A DNA stretch of 64,000 bases from Glandiceps talaboti (taxonomy: Eukaryota > Hemichordata > Enteropneusta > Spengelidae). Every line of letters begins with the position of its first letter. The stretch's first letter is position 1. The stretch spans positions 18,895,819-18,959,818 of the forward strand of contig NC_135564.1 of assembly GCF_964340395.1 (NCBI RefSeq), written 5' to 3'. Positions 34,263 to 47,229 of this stretch are shown here, in pieces. The position numbers were made by a program, and so were the translations under genes. Below the pieces are notes generated by a model. The model did not search any database. It saw only the letters and a list, made by a program, of their open reading frames with translations, and was not told where the DNA came from.

Positions 34263-35554
34263 CCATATAATTTGTTGCATATACCAACCAAAACAAAGTG
34301 CAGAAGTTTTTTGACATAGCCCTTACTTTTAATGAGTAATCTGAATAATTAATGATCTTCAGTAATTAAGCTCTATCGTTGGAATGCACACATCAAAGTC
34401 CATATATTTTGGCATATGTATTAACCATAAGAAATCTCACATATCCTTTAAAGTCTGTTGATATAGTTTTTAATTTTAATGAATGATATGCATAATTAAA
34501 TGATTTTTGGTATTTAGGCTATTTCTTAAGAAATGATTTTTTAAAGAATTAGGCAATATGTTAAGTATGCAAGCTTCACATTTCATATAGTTTTATATAA
34601 TAAATTTTCCAATTAAGAGGTACATAATATATAATAGCTACACTTTAGGATTTTGCATTCCAACAATGTGTGTAGGCCTAAACATCTATGGATTTGCTCT
34701 TAAAGGAGGCATTCAGTTTAAATTTGTTTGTACACCACATTGTGGTTTTCTCAGCACATCACTAACTGCACTGTGCTGTGAATATTACTCGAACAAAATG
34801 TACCTAATAAGACGTATTCAAGCGTTCTTATAACCATATCTACATACATTCTAAGAAGAAGAGCAGAATTATGTATTTAGTACATATTTATGTATACATT
34901 ATGGATCAAACGAAGTAAATCCGAAATAACACCACAATTCGAGAAATCAAAAATGGCGAGGGATCACTTTTAGCGTTTGCATATTCTAAAAGTAAACACA
35001 TTTTTGTTTAATACTACAATATTGGCAACAATTTGGTATCATTGGTTCCCTTATTAAATTTAAGGTTTGTAACAAGTTTGTTAGTTTACATTTTAATTTG
35101 ATATGTATGAAATTGGTTGCCGATCAGAAATGTAATCCCAGTTATTAGTGCAAATTAACTTGCATTGACAAATGTGTTAAGAAAAACTTGTGTTTCTTCG
35201 TATTTGCCAATCGGAAATTTTGAAATTTGGTAATAAACCATTAATGTATAGCGAGAAGAGTATTTTGATTTTCAGATATTTCAAGTTTACGATCGCGACC
35301 ATAAATGGACATAGTCATGGATTTTCGTTTTTACAACATGTAGTGAAGACGACTCACGAACTTGGTCAAAATGCAATGTTCTTTCCTACAAGAACTAGTT
35401 GCTTGTTGGGAAAGACAATTTAACTGAAGTTAGGAAGTTTGATTGTAAATATATCTAGTTGATTTCTGAATAAAGTCCTTCAAACTATGGACAATAGCCA
35501 AATTGTTTACAATTAAATCAAATCCCATATATTTATAAGTAATTTAAGAGTTAC

Positions 35555-35650
35555 ATCCAATCAATAACGAGCTCCATTACTTGCCCATATATGGGTATCA
35601 TTTTTCGCTATTGTCAGTCATGTGAGGTCGCAAAAATAATATAAAGCTGG
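35555..35650 (+). promoter_or_regulatory. Promoter-like block, unit 5
   Basis: CCAAT, CCATATATGG (about 35584-35593) and ATATAAAG (about 35639) at the same spacing as unit 1. Confidence 0.58.
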
Positions 35651-35714
35651 AAACAGGTCTTGAGTCAGATTGAGATATACCACCAACTTCATCGGTTCAG
35701 GTCACAATATCAGA

Positions 35715-35769
35715 ATGGTATCTATACTTGTGAAATTTAAACTCCAAACCCTTGTCTTCCTGCTAGCAG
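35715..35769 (+). CDS. First coding exon, signal peptide, copy 4
   Basis: Reads MVSILVKFKLQTLVFLLA, one Pro-to-Gln change from copy 3. Phase-1 donor GTAATA. Downstream sequence is interrupted by block A and the LINE fragment within 450 bp. Confidence 0.5.
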
Positions 35770-36054
35770 GTAATAATTAGGTTTTTTTTACAATTCAAAA
35801 AGTCACATAGTTTACAAATGTTATATTTAGACTTGTTCTCTAATTGTGATATTTAACTTTGTATAATTTTTTAGAGTTGAAAACATAAATAGAGTGAGAG
35901 ATAGTTTACTGCACGTTATGCATTCACGATACATCTTTTGGACTACAGGGTTGTTTTCATATCATAATGTCGTCGTTGGCACAATTATAATCAAACAAGC
36001 ATACTTTCGTTTTGATCCCCAAATCAGTGAGTGTCGCTTATTTTCTAGTTCGAT

Positions 36055-36194
36055 GGAAAACATTAAATCTATATGAATCGGGGATTATTTCGTTATTGTC
36101 GTATACTTGTATATTCTCCTGAACGTGGGTACATGCTCATGTTTAAGTGAACTGAAGACTGAAACGGCACAAGAGATTACATGGCGATAAACAT
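36055..36194 (+). repeat. Segmental duplication block A, copy 3 (truncated)
   Basis: Begins like copies 1 and 2 (TATATGAATCGGGGATTATTT) and stops at GCGATAAACATAA, where the LINE fragment begins. Confidence 0.88.
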
Positions 36195-36785
36195 AACTGT
36201 TGGCTAATTTGTAGATTTGTAGATTTTTCGAAAGCATTCAATACAATCAACCACAGTATACTTATGTCAAAACTCGAATATTATGGGATAAGGGGTTTGT
36301 TACTGAATTGGTTAAGAAATTAACTTACCTTTAGGTATCAGTTTGTTACTATTAATGGAGTTAATTCACCTAAGAGATTAATCACATGTGGTGTCCCCCA
36401 GGGCTCCATTTTGGGACCAACGCATTTTCTTATCTACATCAATGACATCACACTGTCATCAAATTGTTTTGAATTCAGGTTGTATGCGGACGATTCTAAT
36501 TTGTTTCAAACAATTACAAATAAAAGCAATATAATCAATCTAACTTCTATAAGTAATCAACTGCAAAACGTCCTCAAGTGGTGTGATGCAAATAAGCTCA
36601 CAATCAATTCTGGCAAAACCAATTAACCAATTATTTCATTATGAAAAATACTAGAAAAGAAATGGTTGCTACTGGAATGTTAACTCTCAAACAATCGGTT
36701 TTACAAGAAGTTAATAGTAAATCTTTTGTTGGAGTCATTATTGATAAATTTCTTTCCTGGATTCACAAGCAAGTACTTTTTGACT
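36195..36785 (+). pseudogene. LINE reverse transcriptase fragment (5' part)
   Basis: Palm-domain motifs of a non-LTR retrotransposon: DFSKAFNTINHSIL, then CGVPQGSILGPTHFLIYIND, then the catalytic YADD box (FRLYADDSNLF), WCDANKLTINSGKT and FVGVIIDKFLSW. The order and spacing fit the CR1/Jockey group. Stops near 36318 and 36624 and a frameshift before the FVGVIIDK block show it is dead. The upstream endonuclease and fingers are absent (5' truncation). Confidence 0.92.
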
Positions 36786-38150
36786 CTGTGAGTAGAGGTT
36801 TTCATTTGTAACTGTGAACCCAGAGACTATGAATATTCATTCTCGCATAATCTGTTCCTATAGACTATAGTGGTCTGAGACTGAATGCATTCATTCCACC
36901 ATAGAAATACATATCTATAGATTGTAGATAATATGGGTGAATGAATCAATAAATCTACATTATCTGCAATCTCTAAGAGATCACAGTCCTCTCTTTCCTC
37001 TCTGTATGATTCACTAAATTCTGAATCACATAATCCAAAGTCAGATTCGTCGTATGTGGCAACAGCTGATGTAGCTTTCCAACTCTTAGCGAACGTAGAC
37101 CCACAAATTCATCATAGCAGAAGGTTTTGTCGCATAACTATCCCTCTTGAAAACTGTGTATTTGCTTTATTTCAATTTCTATCCACACAGTGACACGGAG
37201 CGGTTTCGTCTTCCTTCAGTCTTTACAAATATGTACAGAAGTGCCACCCCCCCCTCATAAAGCCCTACCCGTATACCCTACCGTGGTGTATTGAGTATCG
37301 GCACTGGTTGTTTGTGTAAGAAATCTGACCATGATGAAGAGAACTATCATGGCTAAACATGTCTTACAGTGCAGAGCGAGTTTTTTTTTTGACGTGGGAA
37401 CGTGATATGGTAACTGTACTGCAATGTGTCGTCCACTATGAACCCGTGTTTGGCACGATGCAGTAATTTTCCAGCTAGATACAACAATGGCAACAAAAAT
37501 GCAAAGTTTTTACGTTGATTACAACATGACAGGACGTACATCACCATATTCATCAAATTGAAAGCAATCAGACTACGCATTTTTTACTGTTTTTACAACA
37601 ACAAAAAACTACCGTACTGAAGATATTTTACGAAGTGTACCTGCCTTCTTTAACGCCATTTTCAGAGTAGTTTATATGTTACACTTCGAACAGTAAACTT
37701 TACAACAATGATTAAATCATGGAAGTAGAACTTCCATGATTAAATGATTACGATATCATGGCGGAAAACGACGCATGCGTAAAATGAGTCTAAATGTCTT
37801 AGACGTTCCAATTAGACAAGACAAACATAATTAGAGAAATTCAGCCAACCATGTGTTTGCTAACATAATTTCATAAAGTAAATGCTGTATGCTACGTCAT
37901 ATGTAGACATAATATCAACATTGACAACAACACGCTTGACTTGAATGTCGAGAGTAAAATAGGTAACACATGTACAAGATCAGATTCATGTAGGTGGAAT
38001 TTATATATCTTTGAATAAATGTTATTATTTACTCCAAATTTCAGTCGGTCATAAGGACCGATACGTTGTTGTAATTCTGAAAAACTGTCGGTCCGAACGG
38101 AAATCTGTTGGTCTCGGGCCGAAGGACCGGCGTTAATTTCGCACGCTGAC
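36786..38150. other. ~1.36-kb insertion splitting the LINE
   Basis: Separates RT motifs from the LINE 3' coding end. It includes an inverted copy (about 37300-37620) of the repeat found at 61.4-62.6 kb and a palindromic ATAGATTGTAGATAATATG/CATTATCTGCAATCT patch. No domain was recognised. Confidence 0.65.
37300..37620 (-). repeat. Inverted member of the 61.4/62.2-kb repeat family
   Basis: The reverse complement contains ATGCGTAGTCTG.TTG, a poly-A/T patch next to GACGTGGGAACGTGA and CTGTAAGACATG, matching 61475-61800 in order. Confidence 0.7.
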
Positions 38151-38285
38151 TGTGAAGTATGCAGGCTCAAAACTATGGAATAGTATACCACTTGATATAA
38201 GAAATATTCAATACAGGTCCAAATTCAAACGAGAATATAAAAAATATTTGCATATGTCTAGTTTTTCTTGTAAACAATAATTAGT
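38151..38285 (+). pseudogene. LINE 3' coding end
   Basis: VKYAGSKLWNSIPLDIRN, then FKREYKKYL and a stop: the conserved C-terminal 'G..LWN.LP..IR' motif of CR1/Jockey-type LINEs. Same strand as the RT fragment, so both probably come from one insertion. Confidence 0.85.
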
Positions 38286-38399
38286 TGATAGTTAGTTATT
38301 CTTCTTCCATGCATATATTGTATGTTGTAGCTGTATGTTTTTTGAACATAAGCCCAGACTATTGTATTTTGTTTGATTAAGTACATTGTATGTATTTAA

Positions 38400-39120
38400 G
38401 GGGATGGACTTGATTAGTTACTTATATAATGTCAGTGTCGATGCGTACCTTCTATGACGTAACACTTTGTGTTACGGCATTTTTAGACCTGTCGATTGGT
38501 GTATATTTGTACTGTACAGTTTGTGATACATATAATATATTATGTTATCGGATCATTTATAAGGTATATCCTAGAAGCAGGTTTTTAGTTCAGTCAATTG
38601 CAAGTGATGGTTAAGTATACATCAATAAGTAGAATATACTGTGAGAAGCAAAAACTACATCCCAAATACATATGAACTCAACTTGTGTTCCTTTTATGAT
38701 TCCGGATGCCCGATTCCGGGGTTTCAATGGGATCATGTACTGCCGGCGGTTGTTCGCTGGCGGTTGATCGTTGAACTCCAAATACTCAGTGCTCTCTACA
38801 GTACACTTCAGTGTACAATGTCTCCCAATAATTTTGTTGTTTCAGGGGACAGAAACAACTTTTTTACGCTTCCGGTGAATGGTGCCCGATAACACTTTAC
38901 TCACCAAGACGATCTTCTTCGCACTTGGTTAATCATTCATTGGCATTGGGTGTTTCTACCTTTCTCGCAAACCAGAGCTGTTATTTCTTCCGGTGCACTT
39001 TGAAATAAAGATGATTTGTTGTGAACGGTGCCAGAAACAGGCCGTGGTTTTTGCGACGATTTGTTTCCACTTGAAATGTTGCAAAACAAACAAACAAACA
39101 AATTTTACAGTCGTCATCCA
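38400..39120. other. No supported gene
   Basis: Mixed-composition sequence with short frames and no recognisable domain. The GC-richer patch at 38690-38900 has no clear coding signal. Confidence 0.5.
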
Positions 39121-39125
39121 CTTCC

Positions 39126-39127
<2 letters not shown>

Positions 39128-39184
<57 letters not shown>

Positions 39185-39233
39185 GTCAGTCAGTCAGTCA
39201 GTCAGTCAGTCAGTCAGTCAGTCAGTCAGTCAG

Positions 39234-39297
<64 letters not shown>
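39128..39297 (+). repeat. Three-block tetranucleotide array (CAAT)-(CAGT)-(CAAT)
   Basis: About 14 CAAT units, 13 CAGT units, then about 16 CAAT units with no change of phase. The clean central A-to-G block suggests expansion of a single variant unit. Confidence 0.97.
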
Positions 39298-39300
<3 letters not shown>

Positions 39301-39339
39301 ATCCAAATAATATTCACTCATATTTGTTATACATAGGTG

Positions 39340-40470
39340 TGTTTGTTGTTGCGAATAAGCCATTTTCCGTGTCGGGGCAGATCTCACGAGATCATATGAG
39401 ATCCCATTGGGTGCATAGTAGCCATGTTAGGGTGGTCAAGCTGAAGTGTTAAACACTTAGCAATGCCATTGTTCTCAATGTCATCACACATATAGTATAT
39501 GATAGATCAATCGAAGCAAACTTTAAAAGTATAGTTGTGAAATGATGTGCGTATGGGGAATGTAAGTCGCTGCAGGGGTTTCATCAACACTATAACAGAT
39601 GTCAGATGGCGATTTGTGGCTGTCTGGGCGGAGATGAAGAGCCAGTTGAAATTGACAGTGTTACATTTATTTTGGCTTTGAAATCAGTTTCAACACAAAC
39701 TTTTCACAACTGAAAAGATAACATTTTGATCCATGCGAGGGATCGCAGGCCCTATGATTATAACATGTATTGCTCGCCAGGCTTGAAATTCCTATGTTAT
39801 CGCCTATTTTTAAACAAACATCTAAAAATTTGATACAATGTCATAACTTTTCACCAGACTTGCATCGCTTCATCTGATTCAATACACAAGTGGACATGAT
39901 CATATCACTGTAAAGCAACTTATTAATAGATAACAATGGTTTACCTTTTAGTCTGCAATTCGTCAGCTGAAGTCATCTCCATCAGCTAAAAACATTAAAA
40001 ACGGTGAGAATATTTTTCATTGTCTTTGATTTTATCCTATAAATTTATAAATCAGCTATATATATGTATTTTTAAATTGAAATTTGGAGATACTATGTAA
40101 TTTTATTTTATTTTTTATTTTATTTTTGTTTTATTTTACGAATTTGGACTATGAATTCTACAACACATTCATCGCTAAGACCTAAAATATAAATATGGCT
40201 GACAGGTGTGTCTCCCATCATGATTTCTCAACCCGTTTTGGTAATTTAGAACTGTTCAATTGTGATTTCTAGGACCAAAAATGTATTAAACTGTTAGCTT
40301 TCGTCTTTATTTGTCAACAACGTCAATGTCAATGTACATAAAGGCTTATGATGTATGTGTAGAAAGTAAGCTTACACAGTGTATGTGACACATGTACACT
40401 ATGTGCATAATGTACTATTGAACTTGATGACGGAAAATGCTTCCACCATGTACATGTGTATACTAATAAT
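39340..40470. other. No supported gene
   Basis: AT-rich. It holds a short (TTTTA)n patch near 40100-40135. No domain seen on either strand. Confidence 0.5.
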
Positions 40471-40472
40471 AA

Positions 40473-41763
40473 CCATATTTAAAATGAATGCCTCCCGTAA
40501 GGGAATCACAAATTATACAAATTATTCATTAAAACTAAAAAACTATGTTAACAAGCTTTTTTTGACAAGTGTGCTTTCTCAGATTAATGTATATCCCAAA
40601 TTACACGGAATTTGAAGAGTGCATGATACTGCTTAATTACTGAATATCGTTCGTTATTCAAATTACTCATTAAAGGTGAAAGTGTTGTCAACAGAGTTCA
40701 TAGGACAGGTGCGTATTATTATGGTTGATATATGTACCAAATTATATGAAATTTGAAGCTTGCATTTTGAAGATACAGCCTAGTTTCCTAAAATCATTTA
40801 TTATGCAAATTTTTCATTAAAACTGTAAGCTATATCAACAAAATGTATAGGTAACACCTGCTTTGTTATGGTTAACATTATGTACTAAATGATATTGAAT
40901 TTGAAGTATGCATTTTTCAGTTGTATCCTAATTACTGAAAATCATTAATCATGCAAATTAGTCATTAACACTGTAAGGTACACCAACAAACCTTATAGGA
41001 CATATGGAATTTGTTATTTTTAATGTATGCAGTAAATTATATTGAAACTGAAGTGTGCAGGCTTAACATATAGCCTAATTACCAAAACTCATTAATTGTG
41101 CAAATTATTCATTAACACTGTAAGGTACAGCAACAAACTTTATAGGACATATGCAATTTGTTATGGTTAACGTGTGTACTAAATTGTATTGAAATTGAAG
41201 TATGTATTCTTAAGATATAGCTTAATTACCAAAAATCATTAATTATACAAATTATTCATTAGCACTGTAAGATACACATCAACAACTTTATAGGACATAT
41301 GCGTTTTCTAATTATTAACATATGTACTAAATGATATTGAAATTGAAGTAATTATTCTTAAGATATAGCCTAATTACTATACATAATTAATTATGCAAAT
41401 TATTCATTAACGCTGTAAGGTACATCAACACATTTTACAGGACAAATGTATGTTGTTATGTTTAATGAATATACTAAATTATATTGAAATTGAAGTATGC
41501 AGTCTTAAGATATTGCTTGATTAGTTGATATCATTGATATGCAAATTTCCCTAATTAACGTGAACAGATCTCTCTTAAAAACTTATCAGGTCTAGCCATT
41601 ACCCTAAACATTATATGTGCTAAATTTCATTATAATTGAGTCAGCCGATTTTAAGAAAAGGATGGCATAGACAGACAGACAGACAGACACACAGACGGAC
41701 ATATGACAGACACACAGACAGACATCCCCCTTTTGATAACTCCCGTACCCTTACAGGAGGTAA
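40473..41763 (-). mobile_element. Hairpin-bearing nonautonomous element with ~147-bp internal repeats
   Basis: On the minus strand the 5' end is TTACCTCCTGTAAGGGTACGGGAG (from 41763) with a TGTC/TGTG core. The 3' end is CCCTTACGGGAGGCATTCATTTTAAATATGG (to 40473). The interior has about six copies of a ~147-bp module starting TGCAAATTATTCATTAAC (near 40798, 40951, 41097, 41246, 41393). Non-coding. Confidence 0.85.
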
Positions 41764-42055
41764 AAACTGCTTGATTTTGCTTGTCATTAATTACCATTTC
41801 TCTAGATCGAAATGGTATAGCCATGTATTATGCTGCATATGTTTGTCACTGACAACGTATTCTGGAAATGACAGTCAAATTTTCGTGACATGCACTTTAG
41901 TTCGGGTACTTTCAATTTTTGTATGTTTTCCATGATGATTAAAATTTAAGTACTTTTTCAGTCCACTGCATTGACATGTGCTTGACAACTGTTGTTAGGC
42001 ACATTTGCATATGTCGCGAGATGTGCAGCGAGACGAAAAAAAGGCTTATTTCAAC

Positions 42056-42202
<147 letters not shown>

Positions 42203-42325
42203 AGGGAGAAGGGGGTGTTCAACCATAGGATTTTCAAGTATTTCCATCGCATTATCTAAAATACTGTTTAATACTTGTACATGCTTGATTGTAGGGAACA
42301 CCCCTATTTAACAACTTTTTTCTTC

Positions 42326-42515
42326 CGTAAGGAAGAGTTGTATTAGGGGATGAAAGTCTGTGTGTATGTATGTGTAATTGTCTGTCTGTATTATCGTTTT
42401 CTCCAAAACGACCGCGGCTTACTCAATTGAAACGAAATTTGGCACAAGTGTTTCATTGAGAAATGGCAAGAACGTTTTGGTAAAAATCCCATGAATATTA
42501 ATGAGCATTGGTCTG
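42326..42515 (+). mobile_element. 5' fragment of hairpin-bearing element
   Basis: CTTCCGTAAGGAAG hairpin, GTTGTATTAGGGGATGAAAGTCTGTG, a short TGTC tract and CAAAACGACCGCGGCTTACTCAATTGAAACGAAATT, matching the start of the 31121 and 46866 copies. Confidence 0.75.
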
Positions 42516-42519
42516 ATCG

Positions 42520-44635
42520 CACATGCGCTTTGTTTCGAAAGTGTGCCACCAACGTTGATGTAAGGTAAACCAGGAAGCTACGGTACGGATACACGCTGTT
42601 GTTTTACACCGAGAAAGACTCTGTTTTCAGAGGTTTCAATTGTTTGTATTGATATTTTCGTTGAATCTGAAGATTATTACAACCAAGCAAGGAGGTGAGC
42701 ACTGAAAATACACATAATCTGAAAGCTTTATTGGAAAAATATACAGCCATGATCGTCCGCTCACTTCACATCTTTCATGCATGTATATGATTTGGAACAG
42801 ATGGTGCGTCTGTCAATCTCGATCGAAACAAGAATATATACACTTTACCCAGGGACAAAGTAGGGCAATAATACCTTATCACTTCACTGTATTAAAGTTG
42901 TTCATACCATGAAGTATGTAAACTATCTGATGCGTAATATCAATGTTATGCAGGTTTCAATTTCGTTTATTACTTGCCGTGGTAATGGGTGTACATTTAA
43001 ACAATTTTGTTTCATTTGTGGCTATTCTAACACCCACTTTTTTCTTAGATTTCTCCATCGTTTTACCAAATACTGAGTAGTTCATAAGTTTAAAGAAGTC
43101 TTTTGAGATTTTAGCATGTTTTCTCTTTTATGTGTGAAAGTCTATAGATTTTTTCAACCAAAATCACTGTTTATAGTCTATTACTCAGTGAATCTTAGTT
43201 ACTTGTAATCCCAATGAGGTATATAATTGCAAGTTTCTGTAATGTATTACATACTTTTCCTTTTATTTATAAGTTTAAACAAGATTATGAACATATTTTT
43301 TTACAGTAACTAGATAACTTTTCATAGCTGATCTAATGTTTCAGGTGCTAAAGAATAATCATTATGTGTATCATGAAATTCTTGTCGATATTCTAAATGA
43401 ACCTCTGCCTTTTCACGATTATCTTCAAATTGTTAATTTCTTTACTTGTTAAAATTTGAAAGCACCTACTGATAGATATTATGAAATAGCCGAACCATAC
43501 AAATTTTATCGTCTAACTATATAATATACTTTGATGGTGATCTATCATAATAGATATTATCATAAAAAATAATGACTGACTCTGTCAAAAATCGTCTCCT
43601 ACAGTGACAGCATACACTGTCAGGCGCAGCAACTTCATGAACTTTGTTGATGGAGAGCATCTATTGGAAAGAACCATTCTGTAGAAGGGGTGCAGAATTT
43701 GGAATTGAAGTTTACAACCCTGTTTTGAACAAATACTTGTCATTTGGGCGCACTATGCGTAGAATTAAGACTATAGCACATACTACATTGCTTGTTTGAC
43801 ATCAATTGCGTCTTTTGAAAAGCGGAAGTCTCGTGGACTGATTTCCAACATGGCGTCGGTCACAATGCTCATTAACATATTTTTTTTTTTAAAATTACAA
43901 AGGAAAAACATCAAAAAAAGAAAAGAAGATGTACTGACTTGAAATTAACAAATCTGAGTACGCTATCCTCTGCACATCAACATATCAGATATAAAAGCAA
44001 TCTGATGAGTAGTATTTGAGATGATGAAAATATCATTTTTGAAAAAAAATAGTAAAAAATTGAATATGGCACAGATCAACTTGGCATGAACAAATCTGAA
44101 TAGCCTCCTCCCAAGGAACATACACACCAAATATCGAAGTATTCCGACTGTTACTTTTGGAGAAGATGATGAAAATAAAAAAGTTCTATACCTATACCAA
44201 CTTATACCTTAAACTGATGCTGTCAGCTTCTGCTGACAGCGGAGCTAACAACAAACTAATTTGTAGCCAAATTCACAGTCTTTATGATTTTGATATTGAG
44301 TATTCATTATTATTAGGAGTCATTTTTTTATCTTCTATGTTATACCTTTGAAATCAGCATATATTACAAATGGTACTGTTAATTGTATGGAAGTTAGTAA
44401 ATATTAATATGTTATTGTCCTTTGACGGCATTTTTATTGCCTGAGTTCCATTTCCAATTATACAATTTTCAATATGGTTTAAAAGTATTTGATCAGAGTT
44501 GAAAAAACTGTAGACAATATAGAGAGACATTGTTTTTGATTATTATGCTTTGTTTGATTCTGCATGAGTCTATTAATTAAATCAATCACCCAACCATATC
44601 CTTCCTTTAGCAAACTAGCTATGTTATATATTATT

Positions 44636-44678
<43 letters not shown>

Positions 44679-45388
44679 TTCATTGATCGATTGGTAAATA
44701 TCATTTGTATTAGTTATTGCCTTAGTTTACTATTGAACTAAGCATCCTTTATTACTATTCATTTTCATTTTTGTGCTTCTCAAATGTAACATTTATAGAT
44801 TTAATACCCTTCAGTTCATTTAATTATAATGTTAATTTATTTTACTGCATTTATTGTTTTACTTAATTGTTGTAATGAGTGTTTTTTATCAATAATTCGA
44901 ACATTGTATGACTTGTATACCCTTTCATATTCTGTTTAGTAAAGTTACTTCATTTTTTACAATATTTGCATGTGTTTTGATGATACTCTTTAATTTTTTC
45001 ATCTTGTTCTTTATCATAATATCATATGTCTTTGACTACTTTAATAATCTCAACATCTGTAATAAGTTTAACCATACCTTCTTGCAGTTTATAACTTTGC
45101 TTCAAGAGGGTTTCTCTTATGTGTTTTCCTTCTATTTCGATTGTTCTTTTTGAGAGTGAGTTAGTGAGTTAATTACAGAGCCTTGTTTGTTTTAGTTATA
45201 AGATGTTTTAGTTCACTGGTGTGAATAATTTGTAAATTTCTATATATTTTTTTCAATATAGAATACAGAAAATATTACCAACTGTTTAAATAGTAAAGTT
45301 CTAAGTGCATTTAAAAATGTTGATGTAAAATCAGCTTAAACAAGTTTATTTTCTAAATACACACTATAGTATACATTTAAACCTAAAA
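42520..45388. other. No supported gene; AT-rich with (TTTA)n
   Basis: Contains (TTTA)n at about 44633-44681. Short plus-strand frames at 44157-44351 and 44908-45153 are hydrophobic but match nothing I recognise. It may include further decayed virus-like genes, because the adjacent HNH remnant and the block to its right are of that type. Confidence 0.45.
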
Positions 45389-45964
45389 ATGATAAAGGAA
45401 GGCTATATCACACATCAGGCTGATCACATACCAACAAAAGGAAACATATCTAACAATGACTATTACCATATTATTATAAGAGCCAAGAGTTGTAAAAAAA
45501 GACACATTGCACATATATTTCTATGGGAATGTTACAATGGATTAATTAACGATAATAAAGTAATATATCAAATGTAATGGTGATAAACTTGATAATCAAT
45601 TGGAAAATCTACAATTGGTAACACAAGCAAGTTGTAAAATATCAGTTAGGAAACGTTTGCTGATGAAAATAATTAAAATAAAAAAATGTGTTGTTGCAAC
45701 CAATATACACAGTGGTGAGGAGTTCAATCTATCTAACAGCATGTAGGTATTTACCCTGGTATAGTAAAAATGTGTTGTGAAAGTCTTAGCAATGTGAAAT
45801 CTGTGAAAAGTAACTTAAATGGTGATTCATATAAATTCAAATATGTTGATAAAAGTGAAGTACCAGATAAGTTTTTGAAAACATCAACATTAAACCTAAA
45901 CATTTAAGAGAGGGAGATAAAAAGCATGGGTGTATCCTAACTGTGATAAAATCATGAAAATATA
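45389..45964 (+). pseudogene. HNH endonuclease remnant (homing/virus type)
   Basis: Starts MIKEGYITHQADHIPTKGN. It continues to KKRHIAHIFLWECYNGLIN, the first part of the HNH fold, then after a +1 shift near 45575 to NGDKLDNQLENLQLVTQ, the classic second half. A following region (GIVKMCCESLSNVKS and KFKYVDKSEVPDKF) and YPNCDKIMK near the end match the extended C-terminal part of HNH proteins seen in some DNA-virus-like elements. The position expected for the central His reads Gln. Stops near 45577 and 45744. A hairpin element is inserted about 20 bp downstream. Confidence 0.7.
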
Positions 45965-45982
45965 AGCAAACACCTGCATATA

Positions 45983-46799
45983 CCAGATGTAAACTGAATG
46001 TTTTCCGTAAGGGCAAAGTTTTGAGATTGTCGTTCCGACAGACAATTGTTGGAATACAACACAACATATGTTATTTTTTCTCATTGATTGCTATTTGCTC
46101 ATTGCTGTTAGTGATCTCCTGGCCAACCATAACATGTACTTTGACATTTGTTGAGAATGTAAAAAAAAATAAAATAAGCGCATCGTCGTACCACTTTAGA
46201 CAACATTTCCTGACGAGAAACTATTTTTTCCTTTTTAGTGGCCTACAAAAACATGCCAATAATTTATTAAAACTAAAAGCTACACCAATAATTTTTTTCA
46301 GGACAAGTGCGCTTTGGTAACGCAAATGCATGTATCAAATTATATTGAATTTGAAGTGTGCATTCTTGAGATATAGCCTAATTACCGAAAACCATTAAGT
46401 ATGTGAATTTCTCGTTAATATTCTTGGGATGTTTACCGAAACCTAATTAGTTCTTGTCACTACCCTACAGAACACATGCAATAAATTTCGTTTGAATTGC
46501 GCCAGTCGGGTTTTAGAAAATGGTAATAAAGTCGCACCATTTCAGACGACATTTCTTGACGAGAAACTATTTTTTTCTTTTGTGGCCAATCGAAAATATG
46601 CCAATAACTTATTAAAGCTAAAAGCTACATTAGTAATATTTTCAGGACAAGTGCACTTTGGTATGTATAACACATGTGTGTACCAAGTTATAATAAATTT
46701 GAAGTGTGCATTCTTGAGATATAGCCTAATTACCGATATGTCTTCAAAATTTCATTTGAATTGAGCAAGCCGTTATGGAGAAAATGATGACACAAACAA

Positions 46800-46830
<31 letters not shown>

Positions 46831-46866
46831 CACAGACTTCAACCCATAAATATACCTCTTCCTTCA
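45983..46866 (-). mobile_element. Hairpin-bearing nonautonomous element, minus orientation
   Basis: Minus-strand 5' end AAGGAAGAGGTATATTTATGG, TGTC core (46805-46830), ATAACGGCTTGCTCAATTCAAATGAAATTT, two ~300-bp half-repeats, 3' end CCCTTACGGAAAACATTCAGTTTACATCTGG at 45983. Inserted between the HNH remnant and the rest of the virus-like block. Confidence 0.8.
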
Positions 46867-47229
46867 AAATTCGTTCAGTGTGAGGCCTTGGGGCTCTGGT
46901 ATTGTTAGATATGTACATCAAATGTAATATTTCAAAAAGGACAAACATCACCGTGTAATTATTAAGGTCACCCAACATCAGCTGGTAACCTTTTGACACT
47001 GGCGGTCTATAATATTGTTAAGCAAATGTGCCGTTTACTATACGCCATACAAATTAAGTTGGTCGATGTTTTCAAGAGAATAATGGGAATATTTCTGAAT
47101 TAACTCGCCAAATCCTTTGAAAACCGGCTGGGAGGGACATTTCTTAGTTATCTAGAACTAATAGTTTCATTATTGTATCCTTCTGATCAATATCAATAGC
47201 GATGGTCTTCGTGTCTGGTTGGAAGGCAG

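Larger units (their letters stand above)
33501..35880 (+). repeat. Unit 5, long form
   Basis: B block, (CAAT)n at 33796-33866, (TGTA)n microsatellite, hairpin-element body, C block from GGCGAGGGATCAC (about 34960), promoter and exon copy 4. The 5' hairpin itself is missing in this unit. Confidence 0.88.

Noticed and set aside
44157-45153. Hydrophobic plus-strand frames as membrane protein genes
   Set aside because: AT-rich DNA readily gives such frames; no conserved pattern or promoter block as in the neighbouring virus-like genes.
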